A stretch of DNA of 64,000 nucleotides from Roseibium algicola (GTDB lineage Bacteria > Pseudomonadota > Alphaproteobacteria > Rhizobiales > Stappiaceae): assembly GCF_001999245.1 (NCBI RefSeq), contig NZ_CP019630.1, positions 2,472,501 through 2,536,500 of the forward strand, in the 5' to 3' direction. This document shows positions 52,028 to 61,006 of the stretch, piece by piece. Positions within the stretch are counted from its first letter, which is position 1; each line of letters begins with the position of its first letter. Below the pieces are notes generated by a model, which ran no database searches, was not told where the DNA came from, and saw only the letters and a program-made list of their open reading frames with translations. Both the position numbers and the translations under genes were made by a program.

Positions 52028-52396
52028 GAGGCAACTCCCGGCGGGCGGCGCCGCGTGAGCGCCTTTGGGATTTTCAGAACGATTGGTCCAGATATGCGGT
52101 GCGCAGTCGGCTTTGTCCAGAGGGGGAGGTCAGAAGGATCCGAGTTCGGTTCCTGTGGCTCCGGGCACCGGCAAATGAGGTGAAGTCTCCCGGCCATAGT
52201 CAGCGTCACCCCGGCGACCGACGGGAGACCCGGGGCCTGTTCGTTTCAAGAGCGCTCCCAAGGTGACGCAAACATCCGGGACATTGAGACAACTGTGAGC
52301 AAGCAGGGCAGCGAGCAAGCCCCGGATCCGCGCTGCGCTTGTCCGGCGTGACGCCGAAGGTGAATTTTCTCGGCAGCCGAAAAATTGCGCCCCGAA
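52028..52396. other. Intergenic region of 369 bp between gshB and yraN
   Basis: No gene is supported. It contains GC-rich repetitive-looking sequence near 52305-52355 (CCCGGATCC... CTTGTCCGGCGTGACG), of the style of short interspersed repeats, and a weak AT-flanked hairpin near 52365-52390. It should contain the gshB promoter. Confidence 0.4.
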
Positions 52397-52801
52397 CTAC
52401 TCCCAGGCCTGAAACGCATTCACGATCCGCTCGGGCAACGCGCGGGGTCGGACGACGATAATATCGAAGCGCAGGGTGAAGAACCCGGCCTTCGGGTGTT
52501 CCGTGACGAAGATCTTCGCGGCACGCGAGATGCGCTTCTGGCTGGCGGGCGTGACGGCTTCCAGCGCCGCCTGCCGCGATTTGCGGGCCTTGACCTCGAT
52601 GAAGGCGACTGTCTTGCGCCGTTTGGCGATGAGGTCGATCTCGCCAGCCTTTGTCTTGTAGCGGCGCTTGAGAATGCGCCAGCCGGTGAGGCGCAGGTAC
52701 CAGGCGGCAAGGGTTTCGGCAGAAAGGCCCAGGGCATGTGCCCGGCGGCGGCGATCGGTTTCTGCCGGTTGCCTTCCGGCTCCGTCGGGACGACGTGCCA
52801 T
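52397..52801 (-). CDS. yraN: YraN family protein
   Basis: A 134-residue endonuclease-fold protein (UPF0102). AAWYLRLTGWRILKRRYKTKAGEIDLIAKR and VAFIEVKARKS carry the restriction-enzyme-like acidic and lysine residues. The biochemical role is unknown. The ATG overlaps the TGA of rsmI, so the two are co-translated, as in many Proteobacteria. Confidence 0.92.
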   Translation of the reverse strand: MARRPDGAGRQPAETDRRRRAHALGLSAETLAAWYLRLTGWRILKRRYKTKAGEIDLIAKRRKTVAFIEVKARKSRQAALEAVTPASQKRISRAAKIFVTEHPKAGFFTLRFDIIVVRPRALPERIVNAFQAWE

Positions 52802-53715
52802 CAGGCGTCGTCCGCCTTCAGTTCCAGCGCGCGCTTATAGACCTCGTTGCGGTCAAGCCCCGTCGCTTTCGAGATTTTCTTGGCCGCGGCACTGACCGGC
52901 ATTTCGGTGAGCGCCTCACTCAGCAAGGCATCCAGATCGTCCACCTCGGCTTCCGGCTTGTCTTCCGGCGGACCGACGAGAATGACGATTTCACCCTTGA
53001 CCTGCCGGCCCTCGAACCGGGTGCTCAGGTCTTCCAGAGTGCCACGCTCGAAGGTTTCGAACCGCTTGGTCAGTTCGCGCGCAACGACGGCTTCGCGGCC
53101 GGGGCCGAGCAGTTCCGCCATCAGCGCCAGGGTCGCGGCGGTGCGGTGGGGCGATTCAAAGAAAATCAGCGTCGAAGGCACCTTGGCCAGCTCTTCCAGC
53201 CGCCGGGACTTCGGGCCTCTCTTTTGAGGCAGGAAGCCGGCGAAAAGCACCGTGTCGCTCGGCAGACCCGCGGCGACAAGGCCAGCCAGCGGGGCCGACG
53301 CACCGGGGATCGGGATGACTTTATGCCCTTCTGCGACCACATCACGCACCAGCCGGTAGCCCGGGTCGGAAACCAGAGGCGTGCCAGCATCAGACACCAG
53401 CGCCACGGCGCGGCCTTCCGCCAGAGCTTCCAGGATCTTCGGCCGCTGCTTGTCGGCATTGTGTTCGTGATAGGGGAGAAGCGGCGTCTTCAGCGAAAAC
53501 CGCTGGGTGAGCGTTGCCGTGACCCGCGTATCCTCGCAAGCGATTACGCTTGCTGCAGCAAGCGTTTCCAGGGCCCTGACGGTGATATCACCGAGGTTGC
53601 CGATCGGCGTGGACACGATGTAGAGCGCGGGTTCCAGATTGGGTGCAGTGAAGACATGTTCGGAGAGGCTGTAGCGGTTCTTGTCCGCAGCCGGCCCGGC
53701 TGTTTCCTTGACCAT
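52801..53715 (-). CDS. rsmI: RsmI, 16S rRNA cytidine 2'-O-methyltransferase
   Basis: A 304-residue SAM-dependent methyltransferase of the tetrapyrrole-methylase fold, acting on C1402 of 16S rRNA. Hallmarks are LYIVSTPIGNLGDITVRALETL, ACEDTRVT, ALVSDAGTPLVSDPGYRLV and PGASAPLAGLVAAGLPSD. The ATG at 53715 follows GAGGAAAGG; a longer frame to 53751 is possible. It is divergent from the LpoA-like gene, as rsmI is from lpoA in enteric bacteria. Confidence 0.95.
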   Translation of the reverse strand: MVKETAGPAADKNRYSLSEHVFTAPNLEPALYIVSTPIGNLGDITVRALETLAAASVIACEDTRVTATLTQRFSLKTPLLPYHEHNADKQRPKILEALAEGRAVALVSDAGTPLVSDPGYRLVRDVVAEGHKVIPIPGASAPLAGLVAAGLPSDTVLFAGFLPQKRGPKSRRLEELAKVPSTLIFFESPHRTAATLALMAELLGPGREAVVARELTKRFETFERGTLEDLSTRFEGRQVKGEIVILVGPPEDKPEAEVDDLDALLSEALTEMPVSAAAKKISKATGLDRNEVYKRALELKADDA

Positions 53716-53904
53716 GTCGCCTTTCCTCTTGTCCGCCGCGAATTGCAGCATCGGCCCCGTTTGCGCCCTTGCGCTAGCCTTTCAATACAACCGATGCAAG
53801 GCAAATCCACCGTTGATCGGGCCGATATGCCATTGAAAGGCCACTAAATCTTTACAGGCCTGTAGCGAATACGTAAGTCTTTCCCAAAGGGTGAACCAAC
53901 AAAT

Positions 53905-55128
53905 ATGGCAAGTGCAAGACGGGGCGACATCGTGCAACAGCACAGACGTGTTTTCTTGAAAACGGCGCTGGCTGGAGCCAGCACGATGTTGCTGGGTGGC
54001 TGCATGGGGTCCACGCTCGGCTCTCTGCCGGGTGACCAGATCCAGCCAAGTGCCCAGCCGCAACCGACTGGTGAAATCATCGGCACGGGCGGGGTGCGCA
54101 TCGGATTGCTGTTGCCATTGGCAAGCTCCGACGGCAATGCCTCCATCGGTACGGTTTTCAAGAACGCCGCCTCACTGGCGCTGCAGAACTTCCCGAGCGC
54201 GGATGTGCAGTTGCTGGTGAAAGATACCGGCGGCACGTCCGAAGGCGGACGCGCGGCAGCGCAGGCTGCCATTTCGGAAGGCGCGGAACTTATCCTTGGC
54301 CCGGTGTTCTCACCTGCGGTATCCGGCGCTGCGCAGGCTGCGCGGGCAACCGGCGTTCCGGTCATTGCCTTCTCTACCGACACCTCCGTCGCATCCCGGG
54401 GCGTCTATCTGCTCAGCTTCCTGCCGGAAAGCGACGTGAAACGGGTCGTCGGCTATGCCAACAGCCAGAAGAGACATTCCTATACCGCCCTGATCCCCGA
54501 AGGCTCCTATGGTGCCATCGTCGAGGCGGCGTTCCGCCAGGAAGTCGGCCGCGGAGCAGGCAGGATCGCATCGATCCAGCGCTATTCCATGAACGGATCG
54601 GACACATCCGATCTTGTTGCCAAGACCACGGCGCTGAAATCGGTTCTGAACAATGCAGACGCCCTGTTCGTACCGGCCGGGGGCGGTGTGCCGGCAGTTG
54701 TCGTGCAGACCCTGGTCAGCCAGGGCGCCAATCTGGGCAATGTGAAATTGCTCGGGACCGGACAGTGGGACTCTCCCCAGGTCAAGAACAACCCGGTGCT
54801 TGCCGGTGCCTGGTTCGCCGGGCCGGAGGACAAGGGTTTCCTGGCCTTTGCCCAACGCTACCAGAGCATCTATGGCTCCGCGCCGCCGCGCAATGCCAGC
54901 CTGGTCTATGATGGTGTCACGCTGGCCGCAGGCCTGATCCGCTCCGCCGGACAGCAGCGCTTCCAGCAGAACATCATCACAAACCGCGATGGCTTCATCG
55001 GCATTGACGGATTGTTCCGCTTCCAATCCAATGGCCTCAACCAGCGGGGCCTTGCCGTCTATCAGATCACCGGGCAGGGCACACAGGTGATTTCTCCGGC
55101 ACCACGGGATTTCCGCACCGGATTCTGA
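53905..55128 (+). CDS. LpoA-like penicillin-binding protein activator lipoprotein
   Basis: A 407-residue outer-membrane-type lipoprotein with a lipobox (LLGGC) after an N-terminal signal containing RRVFLK, and a periplasmic-binding-protein type 1 domain (VRIGLLLPLASSDGNASIGTVFKNAASLAL). It is the single-domain alphaproteobacterial counterpart of LpoA, which activates PBP1A. Its position divergent from rsmI-yraN supports this. Activation of a penicillin-binding protein here is inferred. Confidence 0.85.
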   Translation: MASARRGDIVQQHRRVFLKTALAGASTMLLGGCMGSTLGSLPGDQIQPSAQPQPTGEIIGTGGVRIGLLLPLASSDGNASIGTVFKNAASLALQNFPSADVQLLVKDTGGTSEGGRAAAQAAISEGAELILGPVFSPAVSGAAQAARATGVPVIAFSTDTSVASRGVYLLSFLPESDVKRVVGYANSQKRHSYTALIPEGSYGAIVEAAFRQEVGRGAGRIASIQRYSMNGSDTSDLVAKTTALKSVLNNADALFVPAGGGVPAVVVQTLVSQGANLGNVKLLGTGQWDSPQVKNNPVLAGAWFAGPEDKGFLAFAQRYQSIYGSAPPRNASLVYDGVTLAAGLIRSAGQQRFQQNIITNRDGFIGIDGLFRFQSNGLNQRGLAVYQITGQGTQVISPAPRDFRTGF

Positions 55129-55164
55129 TCTTATCCGCCGACACCCTAGGAGTGCTGAGTTAAG

Positions 55165-56391
55165 ATGCTGAGCGGCAAACAGATCGTCCTGATCATCAGC
55201 GGCGGTATCGCTGCCTACAAGTCCCTTGACCTGATCCGCAGGCTGAAGGAACGCGGCGCCCGGGTGATCCCGGTGATGACGAAAGGCGCGCAAGAATTCA
55301 TCACGCCTCTGGCTGCCGGGGCTCTGGCCGCGGAAACCGTCTTCACCGACCTGTTCGACCGGCAGGCCGAACACGACGTCGGCCACATCCGCCTGGCCCG
55401 CGACCACGACCTGATCCTGATAGCGCCCGCCACCGCCGATCTGATGGCCAAGATGGCCCACGGGATTACCGACGATCTGGCGACAGCGGTTCTGCTGGCA
55501 ACCGACAAGCCTGTTCTGGTTGCCCCTGCCATGAACCCGAAGATGTGGCAGCATGAGGCGACCAAGCGTAACCGGACGATACTCAAGGCGCGTGGCATTG
55601 CCTTTTGCGGCCCAGCATCCGGCGAAATGGCGGAAAGGGGCGAAGCCGGCACCGGCCGGATGAGCGAGCCGCTGGAGATCGTGGCAGCTGCCGAGGCCGT
55701 GCTGCGGGAAGAGGCGATCCGGGCTGGCAGCCTGCCGCTTGCCGGAAAACATGTTCTGATCACCTCAGGCCCGACCCATGAGCCGATCGACCCCGTCCGC
55801 TACATTGCCAACCGATCTTCCGGCAAGCAAGGCCATGCGCTGGCCCGCGCCGCCTATGAAGCGGGCGCTCGGGTAACGCTGGTATCCGGCCCGGTAACAC
55901 TGCCGGACCCGGCCAATATCCATGTCATCCACGTGGAGTCCGCTTCCGCGATGTTGAAGGCGGTGGAAGGCAATCTGCCGGCGGATATCGCCATCATGGC
56001 CGCCGCCGTCGCCGACTGGCGTGTCGCGAGCGAGGGGGCCCAGAAGATCAAAAAGGATGGGACCGGCAAACCGCCCGCGCTGGAGCTGACGGAAAACCCG
56101 GACATTCTGGCGACTGTCGGTCATCATCCGGACCTGAGGCCAAAGTTGCTGATCGGCTTTGCCGCCGAGACGCAAAACCTGATCGACAATGCGCGTGGCA
56201 AGCTGGAACGCAAGAAGGCCGACTGGATCATCGCGAACGACGTCAGTCCGCAGACAGGCATCATGGGCGGCGACGCCAACACCATTCGCGTCGTCAGCCG
56301 TGACGGCGTCGAAGACTGGCCGGAAATGGACAAGGGTGAGGTAGCCCGCAGGATCATCGCCCGCGCAGCCGAGGCGCTCGGCTCGGACTGA
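55165..56391 (+). CDS. coaBC: Bifunctional phosphopantothenoylcysteine synthetase/decarboxylase
   Basis: A 408-residue two-step CoA enzyme. The N-terminal CoaC part (about 1-185) has the FMN-binding ISGGIAAYKSLDLIRRL, IAPATADLMAKMAHG and the PAMNPKMW substrate clamp. The C-terminal CoaB part (about 195-400) has TSGPTHEPIDPVRYIANRSSGKQG and the KIKK nucleotide motif. Length is normal. It lies 36 bp after the LpoA-like gene. Confidence 0.95.
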   Translation: MLSGKQIVLIISGGIAAYKSLDLIRRLKERGARVIPVMTKGAQEFITPLAAGALAAETVFTDLFDRQAEHDVGHIRLARDHDLILIAPATADLMAKMAHGITDDLATAVLLATDKPVLVAPAMNPKMWQHEATKRNRTILKARGIAFCGPASGEMAERGEAGTGRMSEPLEIVAAAEAVLREEAIRAGSLPLAGKHVLITSGPTHEPIDPVRYIANRSSGKQGHALARAAYEAGARVTLVSGPVTLPDPANIHVIHVESASAMLKAVEGNLPADIAIMAAAVADWRVASEGAQKIKKDGTGKPPALELTENPDILATVGHHPDLRPKLLIGFAAETQNLIDNARGKLERKKADWIIANDVSPQTGIMGGDANTIRVVSRDGVEDWPEMDKGEVARRIIARAAEALGSD

Positions 56392-56525
56392 CCCGAGCCA
56401 GACATTTTCACTATCGTACGCGATGAAGGGCTCGAGCTTCTGACCGGCAGCTTTCTGCCTTGTTTCACCGAAACCGTTCTGCAAGCCTGCGCCCCTGCCG
56501 GAGCAGGGGCGGTCGATGGGGCTGG

Positions 56526-57314
56526 TCAGGCTGCGAAGCGGAAGTAGCTCATGCTGATGGAGCCGTACTCGTAGCTTCTATGGAGAAGCTGGGCCTTTGC
56601 ATCCGTTCCGCCTGCGCCAAAGGCGAAGAACAGCGGCAGAAGGTGCTCGTCCGTCGGGTGGTTGCGGCGAAAGTTCGGAGCGCTCTGGATATCGTCGAAA
56701 TATCCGATCGATCCGGACTTGAGGCCATCGTCCAGCCAGCGGTCGAAATCAGACGCCCACACAGGCGTTGGCGAGCCTTGCGGCCCGAATTCACGCAGGT
56801 TGTGCGTGGTGCTGCCGGACCCTGCCAGCAACACGCCCTTGTCCTTGAGCGGTGCCAGCGCCTGGCCGAGCGCATAGACGGATGCGGGCGTGCTGCCGTG
56901 CGGCAGAGACATCGCCACGACCGGAATGTCGGCATCCGGATAGGCAAGCGACAGCGGCACCCAGGCACCGTGATCAAGCCCCCAGTGACTGTCGAGTTCC
57001 ACATCGTGGCCGGCAGCTTCCAGGAGGCGTGCCGCTTCGTCGACGTGATCCACATCGGCCTTTGCGGGATAGGAGATCTCGTAGAGCGGGCGCGGGAAAC
57101 CGCGGAAGTCATGATAGGTCCGCAGCGGTCCCGGTGCCGACAGCTTCAAACCGTCTGTTTCCCAATGCGCGGACAGGATCAGGATTGCCTTGGGGCGTGG
57201 CTGGCTTGCGGCAAAACTCTTCAGGAACCGGCTGGCAGCGGTGTCTTCAAGTGCCAGGGTTGGCGCACCGTGAGCAAAAAAGACGGGCGAAATACGGTTT
57301 GGTGTAGCCGTCAT
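56526..57314 (-). CDS. LigB-family extradiol dioxygenase (DOPA-dioxygenase type)
   Basis: A 262-residue dioxygenase of the class III extradiol/YgiD type. Metal ligands are in VFFAHGAPT, LSAHWE, GLDHGAWVPL and NHPTDEHLLPLFFAFGA. Bacterial YgiD proteins open DOPA between C4 and C5; plant-like substrates are possible. It is a single gene between coaBC and the envelope genes, and its physiological substrate is unknown. Confidence 0.9.
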   Translation of the reverse strand: MTATPNRISPVFFAHGAPTLALEDTAASRFLKSFAASQPRPKAILILSAHWETDGLKLSAPGPLRTYHDFRGFPRPLYEISYPAKADVDHVDEAARLLEAAGHDVELDSHWGLDHGAWVPLSLAYPDADIPVVAMSLPHGSTPASVYALGQALAPLKDKGVLLAGSGSTTHNLREFGPQGSPTPVWASDFDRWLDDGLKSGSIGYFDDIQSAPNFRRNHPTDEHLLPLFFAFGAGGTDAKAQLLHRSYEYGSISMSYFRFAA

Positions 57315-57540
57315 GGGACCACTCCTCGGGAGAATTGTTTCTACCCGAGAAGATAAGCTATTCGGCCGGAAGGATTAGACCAGAAAGGGAAGAAGGCTCG
57401 TTCGACACATGTGAACAATCCCGGCCTTCGATTTCCACTGTTCAGCCATACCGCTTCCGCTTACGGGAGCGGTATGTGTCCTTGCTTGCCGGTATCAGGC
57501 GGGCTTCAGAACGCCTGGCCCAAACCCGCCCGAGCGGCCC

Positions 57541-58122
57541 TTACCTGTAACCCAGGTTGATCAGCTGAACGCGCCGGTTGATGGCGGCATCCGGCTTGGA
57601 CGGATCGCGCAGCTGCTCCTCACCCAGGCCCACAGCGAAGAGATAGTCGCCCGGTACGCGGAATGTGGTCACCAGTGCTTCACGCACCGCCTGCGCGCGT
57701 TTCAGCGAAAGTTCCAGGTTATATTCGCGTGCACCCTTTGCATCCGTGTGACCGACGATGAAGAAAGTCTGCCCCTGCAGATAAGGCGTGTGCAGGGCAT
57801 CCGCGATCAGGCCAACGGTTTCATAGGATTCCGGGCGAATGCGCGCGCTGTCGAAATCGAACGTGATTTCCACGTTGAACTGGCGCAAAGAGGCCAGCTT
57901 GTCGGCAAGCGGCAGAGTGTTGGGAGCGTTCGCACCCGGATATTTCTGGATATTCTCCAGCGCTGCCTTCTGCAGTTCGTCGGCCGTGAGGTCGACCTTC
58001 TGCTGGGCCCCCTGCAGGGAGTTGATGATCTCGTTGCGGCTCAGCTTGGTCTGGGCCACAAGGCCCGAAGCGGACACGGCGAGAAAGGCGGCCGACAAAC
58101 CGGCCAGAAGCATCTTGTTCAT
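57541..58122 (-). CDS. OmpA family protein
   Basis: A 193-residue secreted protein with a signal peptide cut near GLVAQ. Residues about 75-190 form an OmpA-type peptidoglycan-binding domain: VEITFDFDSARIRPESYETVGLIADAL, the conserved IVGHTDAKGAREYNLELSLKRAQAVREAL and the C-terminal NRRVQLINLG. No beta-barrel is present, so it is probably a periplasmic anchor protein. Pairs with the Cys-rich gene 21 bp upstream. Confidence 0.9.
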   Translation of the reverse strand: MNKMLLAGLSAAFLAVSASGLVAQTKLSRNEIINSLQGAQQKVDLTADELQKAALENIQKYPGANAPNTLPLADKLASLRQFNVEITFDFDSARIRPESYETVGLIADALHTPYLQGQTFFIVGHTDAKGAREYNLELSLKRAQAVREALVTTFRVPGDYLFAVGLGEEQLRDPSKPDAAINRRVQLINLGYR

Positions 58123-58143
58123 GAAAAATCTCCCGGTGCCGTG

Positions 58144-58563
58144 TTAGCGGTAGCCGGCCAGGTCAATGGCCGTGTTGCATTTTTCGCTGACGGAAGGCTG
58201 GGCCTTCAGCAGGCAGCGCAGAAGATGGCCCGCACCGGCCTTGACGCCTTTGCAATATTGCGCGGCATCGCGCTGGCACAGTTTGGGCGCTTCCGCCTGG
58301 GCCGCCAGCCGTGCCTGAATGAGTGAAGTCACGACCAGACGGTCGGCGTTGCACTTTTCCGAAACCTTGGACTGATTCTGTTCAAGACACTGAGTGATGC
58401 CGTTGTTGGCCAGTGTCGCGGACTTGCAATAGGATTCGATGTCCTTGCCACAGCTGGCGGCCAGGATCTTGATGGCGTCGGCATAGCCGACGGTCTGGGC
58501 GAAGGCAGCCGGTGCAGCGACCAGCATCAACCCGGTGGTAAATGCAAAAATCAATCGTCTCAT
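58144..58563 (-). CDS. Secreted cysteine-rich repeat protein
   Basis: A 139-residue periplasmic protein with signal peptide (APAAFAQ). It contains two copies of a pattern with four cysteines, C-x-x-x-x-x-x-Y-C then C-L and C (SCGKDIESYCKSATLANNG..CLEQNQSKVSEKC; LCQRDAAQYCKGVKAG..CLLKAQPSVSEKC), reminiscent of the cysteine-rich GLG1-type repeat. Likely disulfide-bonded. Function unknown; co-transcription with the OmpA-like gene suggests an envelope role. Confidence 0.7.
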   Translation of the reverse strand: MRRLIFAFTTGLMLVAAPAAFAQTVGYADAIKILAASCGKDIESYCKSATLANNGITQCLEQNQSKVSEKCNADRLVVTSLIQARLAAQAEAPKLCQRDAAQYCKGVKAGAGHLLRCLLKAQPSVSEKCNTAIDLAGYR

Positions 58564-58738
58564 GTTGCCAATCTCCCAATCGCTGGCACGTTACGATGCG
58601 TCAGAGTGTTTCAGGTGAAGATTACGACTTCAAGTAGATATCTGATTTTCATGCGAAGTTTCGTGAATGCCCGCCAGCCTTGACACGGACCGGCGAATAT
58701 CGTCACTCGCCAGCAACGCTCACTGCCGGACACTTTCA

Positions 58739-59188
58739 ATGCCTGTTACCCTGGAACTGAAGCGACTGGAGCACGGTCGCGATCTGCCACTGCCCGCCTA
58801 TCAGTCGGTGCTGGCCGCCGGACTTGACCTTCTGGCAGCCGTTGACGGCAAGATAACCCTTGCACCTGGTGCCCGCGCCCTGGTGCCAACTGGTCTTGCC
58901 ATGGCTCTGCCCGCGGGTTTCGAGGCTCAGGTTCGCCCCCGGTCAGGCCTTGCCGCCAAACATGGCGTGACCGTCTTGAACACGCCGGGCACCATTGATG
59001 CCGACTACCGCGGCGAGGTGAAGGTGATCCTGATCAATCTCGGTGACGACCCCTTCGAGATTTCACGGGGAGACCGGATCGCCCAGATGGTGATTGCACC
59101 TGTCCTGCAGGCAGACATTGTCGAAGTCGAGGTTCTCTCGGAGACCGAGCGCGGGTCCGGCGGTTTCGGTTCGACTGGCCGCGCGTGA
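58739..59188 (+). CDS. dut: dUTP diphosphatase
   Basis: A 149-residue trimeric dUTPase. All five motifs are seen: [44 protein letters not shown] and the C-terminal [10 protein letters not shown] arm. The ATG at 58739 has only a weak upstream site, and the longer frame to 58667 has no site either. Its TGA overlaps the ATG of the HAD gene by one base (TGATG). Confidence 0.94.
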   Translation: MPVTLELKRLEHGRDLPLPAYQSVLAAGLDLLAAVDGKITLAPGARALVPTGLAMALPAGFEAQVRPRSGLAAKHGVTVLNTPGTIDADYRGEVKVILINLGDDPFEISRGDRIAQMVIAPVLQADIVEVEVLSETERGSGGFGSTGRA

Positions 59189-59844
59189 TGTCCGAGCTGA
59201 TCATATTCGATTGCGACGGCGTTCTGGTCGATACGGAACGCATGGCCAACGCCAACATGGCCGCGATCATCAGCGAGCTTGGCGTTCCGATGACCGGGCC
59301 GGATTGTCAGCGCAGGTTCATGGGACGGACACTGGAAGACGTGCAGTCCATGATCGAAGACCTGACAGGTCAGGTGTTGCCTGCCGACTGGCCGGACCAG
59401 GTTCGGCTGCGCGATCTGGAGAGCTTCAAGGCGGGTGTTCCGGCGATCGAAGGCGTGGCCAGCGTGCTGGACGAACTCGACCGGCGCGACGTCGCCTATT
59501 GCGTCGGGTCTTCCGGCAAATATGAAAAGATGCGCACAACGCTCGGCAGTTCCGGTCTGCTGCCCCGGCTGGAAGGCCGGCTGTTTTCTGCACAGGACTG
59601 CGAGCGCGGCAAGCCCGCGCCGGATGTGTTCCTGCTGGCAGCACGCACCATGGGCCACGCCCCGGAAAACTGTACGGTGATCGAGGACAGCCTGCCCGGC
59701 GTTCTGGCAGCCCGGGCAGCGGGCATGGGCGTCTATGCCTTTGTCGAGGATCCCGCTTGCGACCGCGAGGCCATGCAGGGCGCCGGGGCCGTCCTGTTCG
59801 AGGCAATGGCGGATCTGCCGGACCTGCTCTTTTCCAAGACCTGA
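59188..59844 (+). CDS. HAD family hydrolase (phosphoglycolate-phosphatase-like)
   Basis: A 218-residue HAD-IA phosphatase. The nucleophile motif is IFDCDGVLVDTE (Asp8, Asp10), the Ser/Thr motif is in CVGSSGKYEKM, the lysine motif is GKPAPDVFLLA and the acidic motif is VIEDSLPGVLAARAAG. The ATG overlaps the dut stop by one base; a GTG three bases before is possible. Substrate undetermined; sugar phosphates are likely. Confidence 0.9.
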   Translation: MSELIIFDCDGVLVDTERMANANMAAIISELGVPMTGPDCQRRFMGRTLEDVQSMIEDLTGQVLPADWPDQVRLRDLESFKAGVPAIEGVASVLDELDRRDVAYCVGSSGKYEKMRTTLGSSGLLPRLEGRLFSAQDCERGKPAPDVFLLAARTMGHAPENCTVIEDSLPGVLAARAAGMGVYAFVEDPACDREAMQGAGAVLFEAMADLPDLLFSKT

Positions 59845-59919
59845 AGCTTTTCTGGAAAAAGGTTTTACCCGCAGGATCGCAAAGGTGCTTTCGGCCCCTT
59901 ATAACTTGCCGAAACCCGT

Positions 59920-59941
59920 ACTATCTTATCGCTCCGATAGT
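59920..59941. promoter_or_regulatory. Inverted repeat upstream of cysK
   Basis: ACTATC-N10-GATAGT in the 144-bp region before cysK, 48 bases before the start. A regulator site is possible; the regulator cannot be named. Confidence 0.4.
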
Positions 59942-59988
59942 CGAACGATGCCGGCGGAAGAAGATCCGGCCAACTTGGGAGACCTGCC

Positions 59989-60948
59989 ATGACGATCAAG
60001 ACCAGTGGTCGCGGAAAAATCTATTCCTCCATCACCGAGACCATCGGCGATACACCGATCGTCCGGCTGGACCGACTGGCCAAGGCGCACGGTGTCAAGG
60101 GCAACCTCCTGGCGAAGCTTGAGTTCTTCAACCCGATTTCCAGCGTCAAGGACCGGATCGGCGTTGCGATGATCGAGGCGATGGAGCAGGCCGGCCAGAT
60201 CGTTCCGGGCAAGACCACACTCGTCGAGCCGACCTCCGGCAACACAGGCATCGCGCTGGCATTTGTCGCTGCCGCCAAGGGCTACCGGCTTATCCTGGTA
60301 ATGCCGGAGACCATGTCGGTGGAACGCCGCAAGATGTTCAAGATCCTGGGCGCCGAGCTGGAATTGACCGAAGGGCCAAAAGGCATGAAGGGCGCAATCG
60401 CCCGCGCCGAGGAACTGATCAGTGAAATCGACGGTGCGGTGATGCCGCAGCAGTTCGAAAACGCCGCCAACCCTGAAATCCACCGCAACACCACCGCGGA
60501 AGAAATCTGGAACGATACCGAAGGTGGTGTTGACGTCTTCGTCTCCGGCATCGGCACCGGCGGCACCATCACCGGCGTTTCCCAGGTGCTGAAGGATCGC
60601 AAGCCGGGCCTTCATGTCGTTGCCGTCGAACCGGCCGACAGCCCCGTGCTTTCCGGCGGCCAACCCGGTCCGCACAAGATCCAGGGCATTGGTGCCGGTT
60701 TCGTGCCAGGCGTGCTCGACACTTCCGTCTACGATGAAGTCCAGACCGTCGCCAACGAAGATGCCTTCGCCATGGCCCGGGAAGTGGCAAAGACCGAAGG
60801 CTTGCCGGTGGGCATTTCTTCCGGCGCCGCGCTCACCGCTGCCATCCGCGTCGGTCAGCGCGAAGGCATGGAAGGCAAGAACATCGTGGTGATCATTCCG
60901 TCCTTCGCAGAACGGTATCTTTCCACCGCACTGTTCGACGGCCTCTGA
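59989..60948 (+). CDS. cysK: Cysteine synthase A
   Basis: A 319-residue PLP enzyme forming cysteine from O-acetylserine and sulfide. PLP-binding Lys54 is in SSVKDRIG, the substrate loop TSGNTG follows, the phosphate site is [10 protein letters not shown], and the C-terminal [13 protein letters not shown] completes it. Length is normal. A terminator follows directly and is shared with the convergent agmatinase gene. Confidence 0.95.
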   Translation: MTIKTSGRGKIYSSITETIGDTPIVRLDRLAKAHGVKGNLLAKLEFFNPISSVKDRIGVAMIEAMEQAGQIVPGKTTLVEPTSGNTGIALAFVAAAKGYRLILVMPETMSVERRKMFKILGAELELTEGPKGMKGAIARAEELISEIDGAVMPQQFENAANPEIHRNTTAEEIWNDTEGGVDVFVSGIGTGGTITGVSQVLKDRKPGLHVVAVEPADSPVLSGGQPGPHKIQGIGAGFVPGVLDTSVYDEVQTVANEDAFAMAREVAKTEGLPVGISSGAALTAAIRVGQREGMEGKNIVVIIPSFAERYLSTALFDGL

Positions 60949-60969
60949 GCATCCAGTCGCGAAATTTCA

Positions 60970-61006
60970 CCCCGTCGGCCAGTTCACTCCGGCCGGCGGG
61001 GTTTTT
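60970..61006 (+). terminator. Intrinsic terminator of cysK
   Basis: Eleven-pair stem CCCCGTCGGCC/GGCCGGCGGGG (one G-T pair), ten-base loop, then five T. The last T is the first base of the agmatinase gene's stop on the other strand. Confidence 0.87.
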
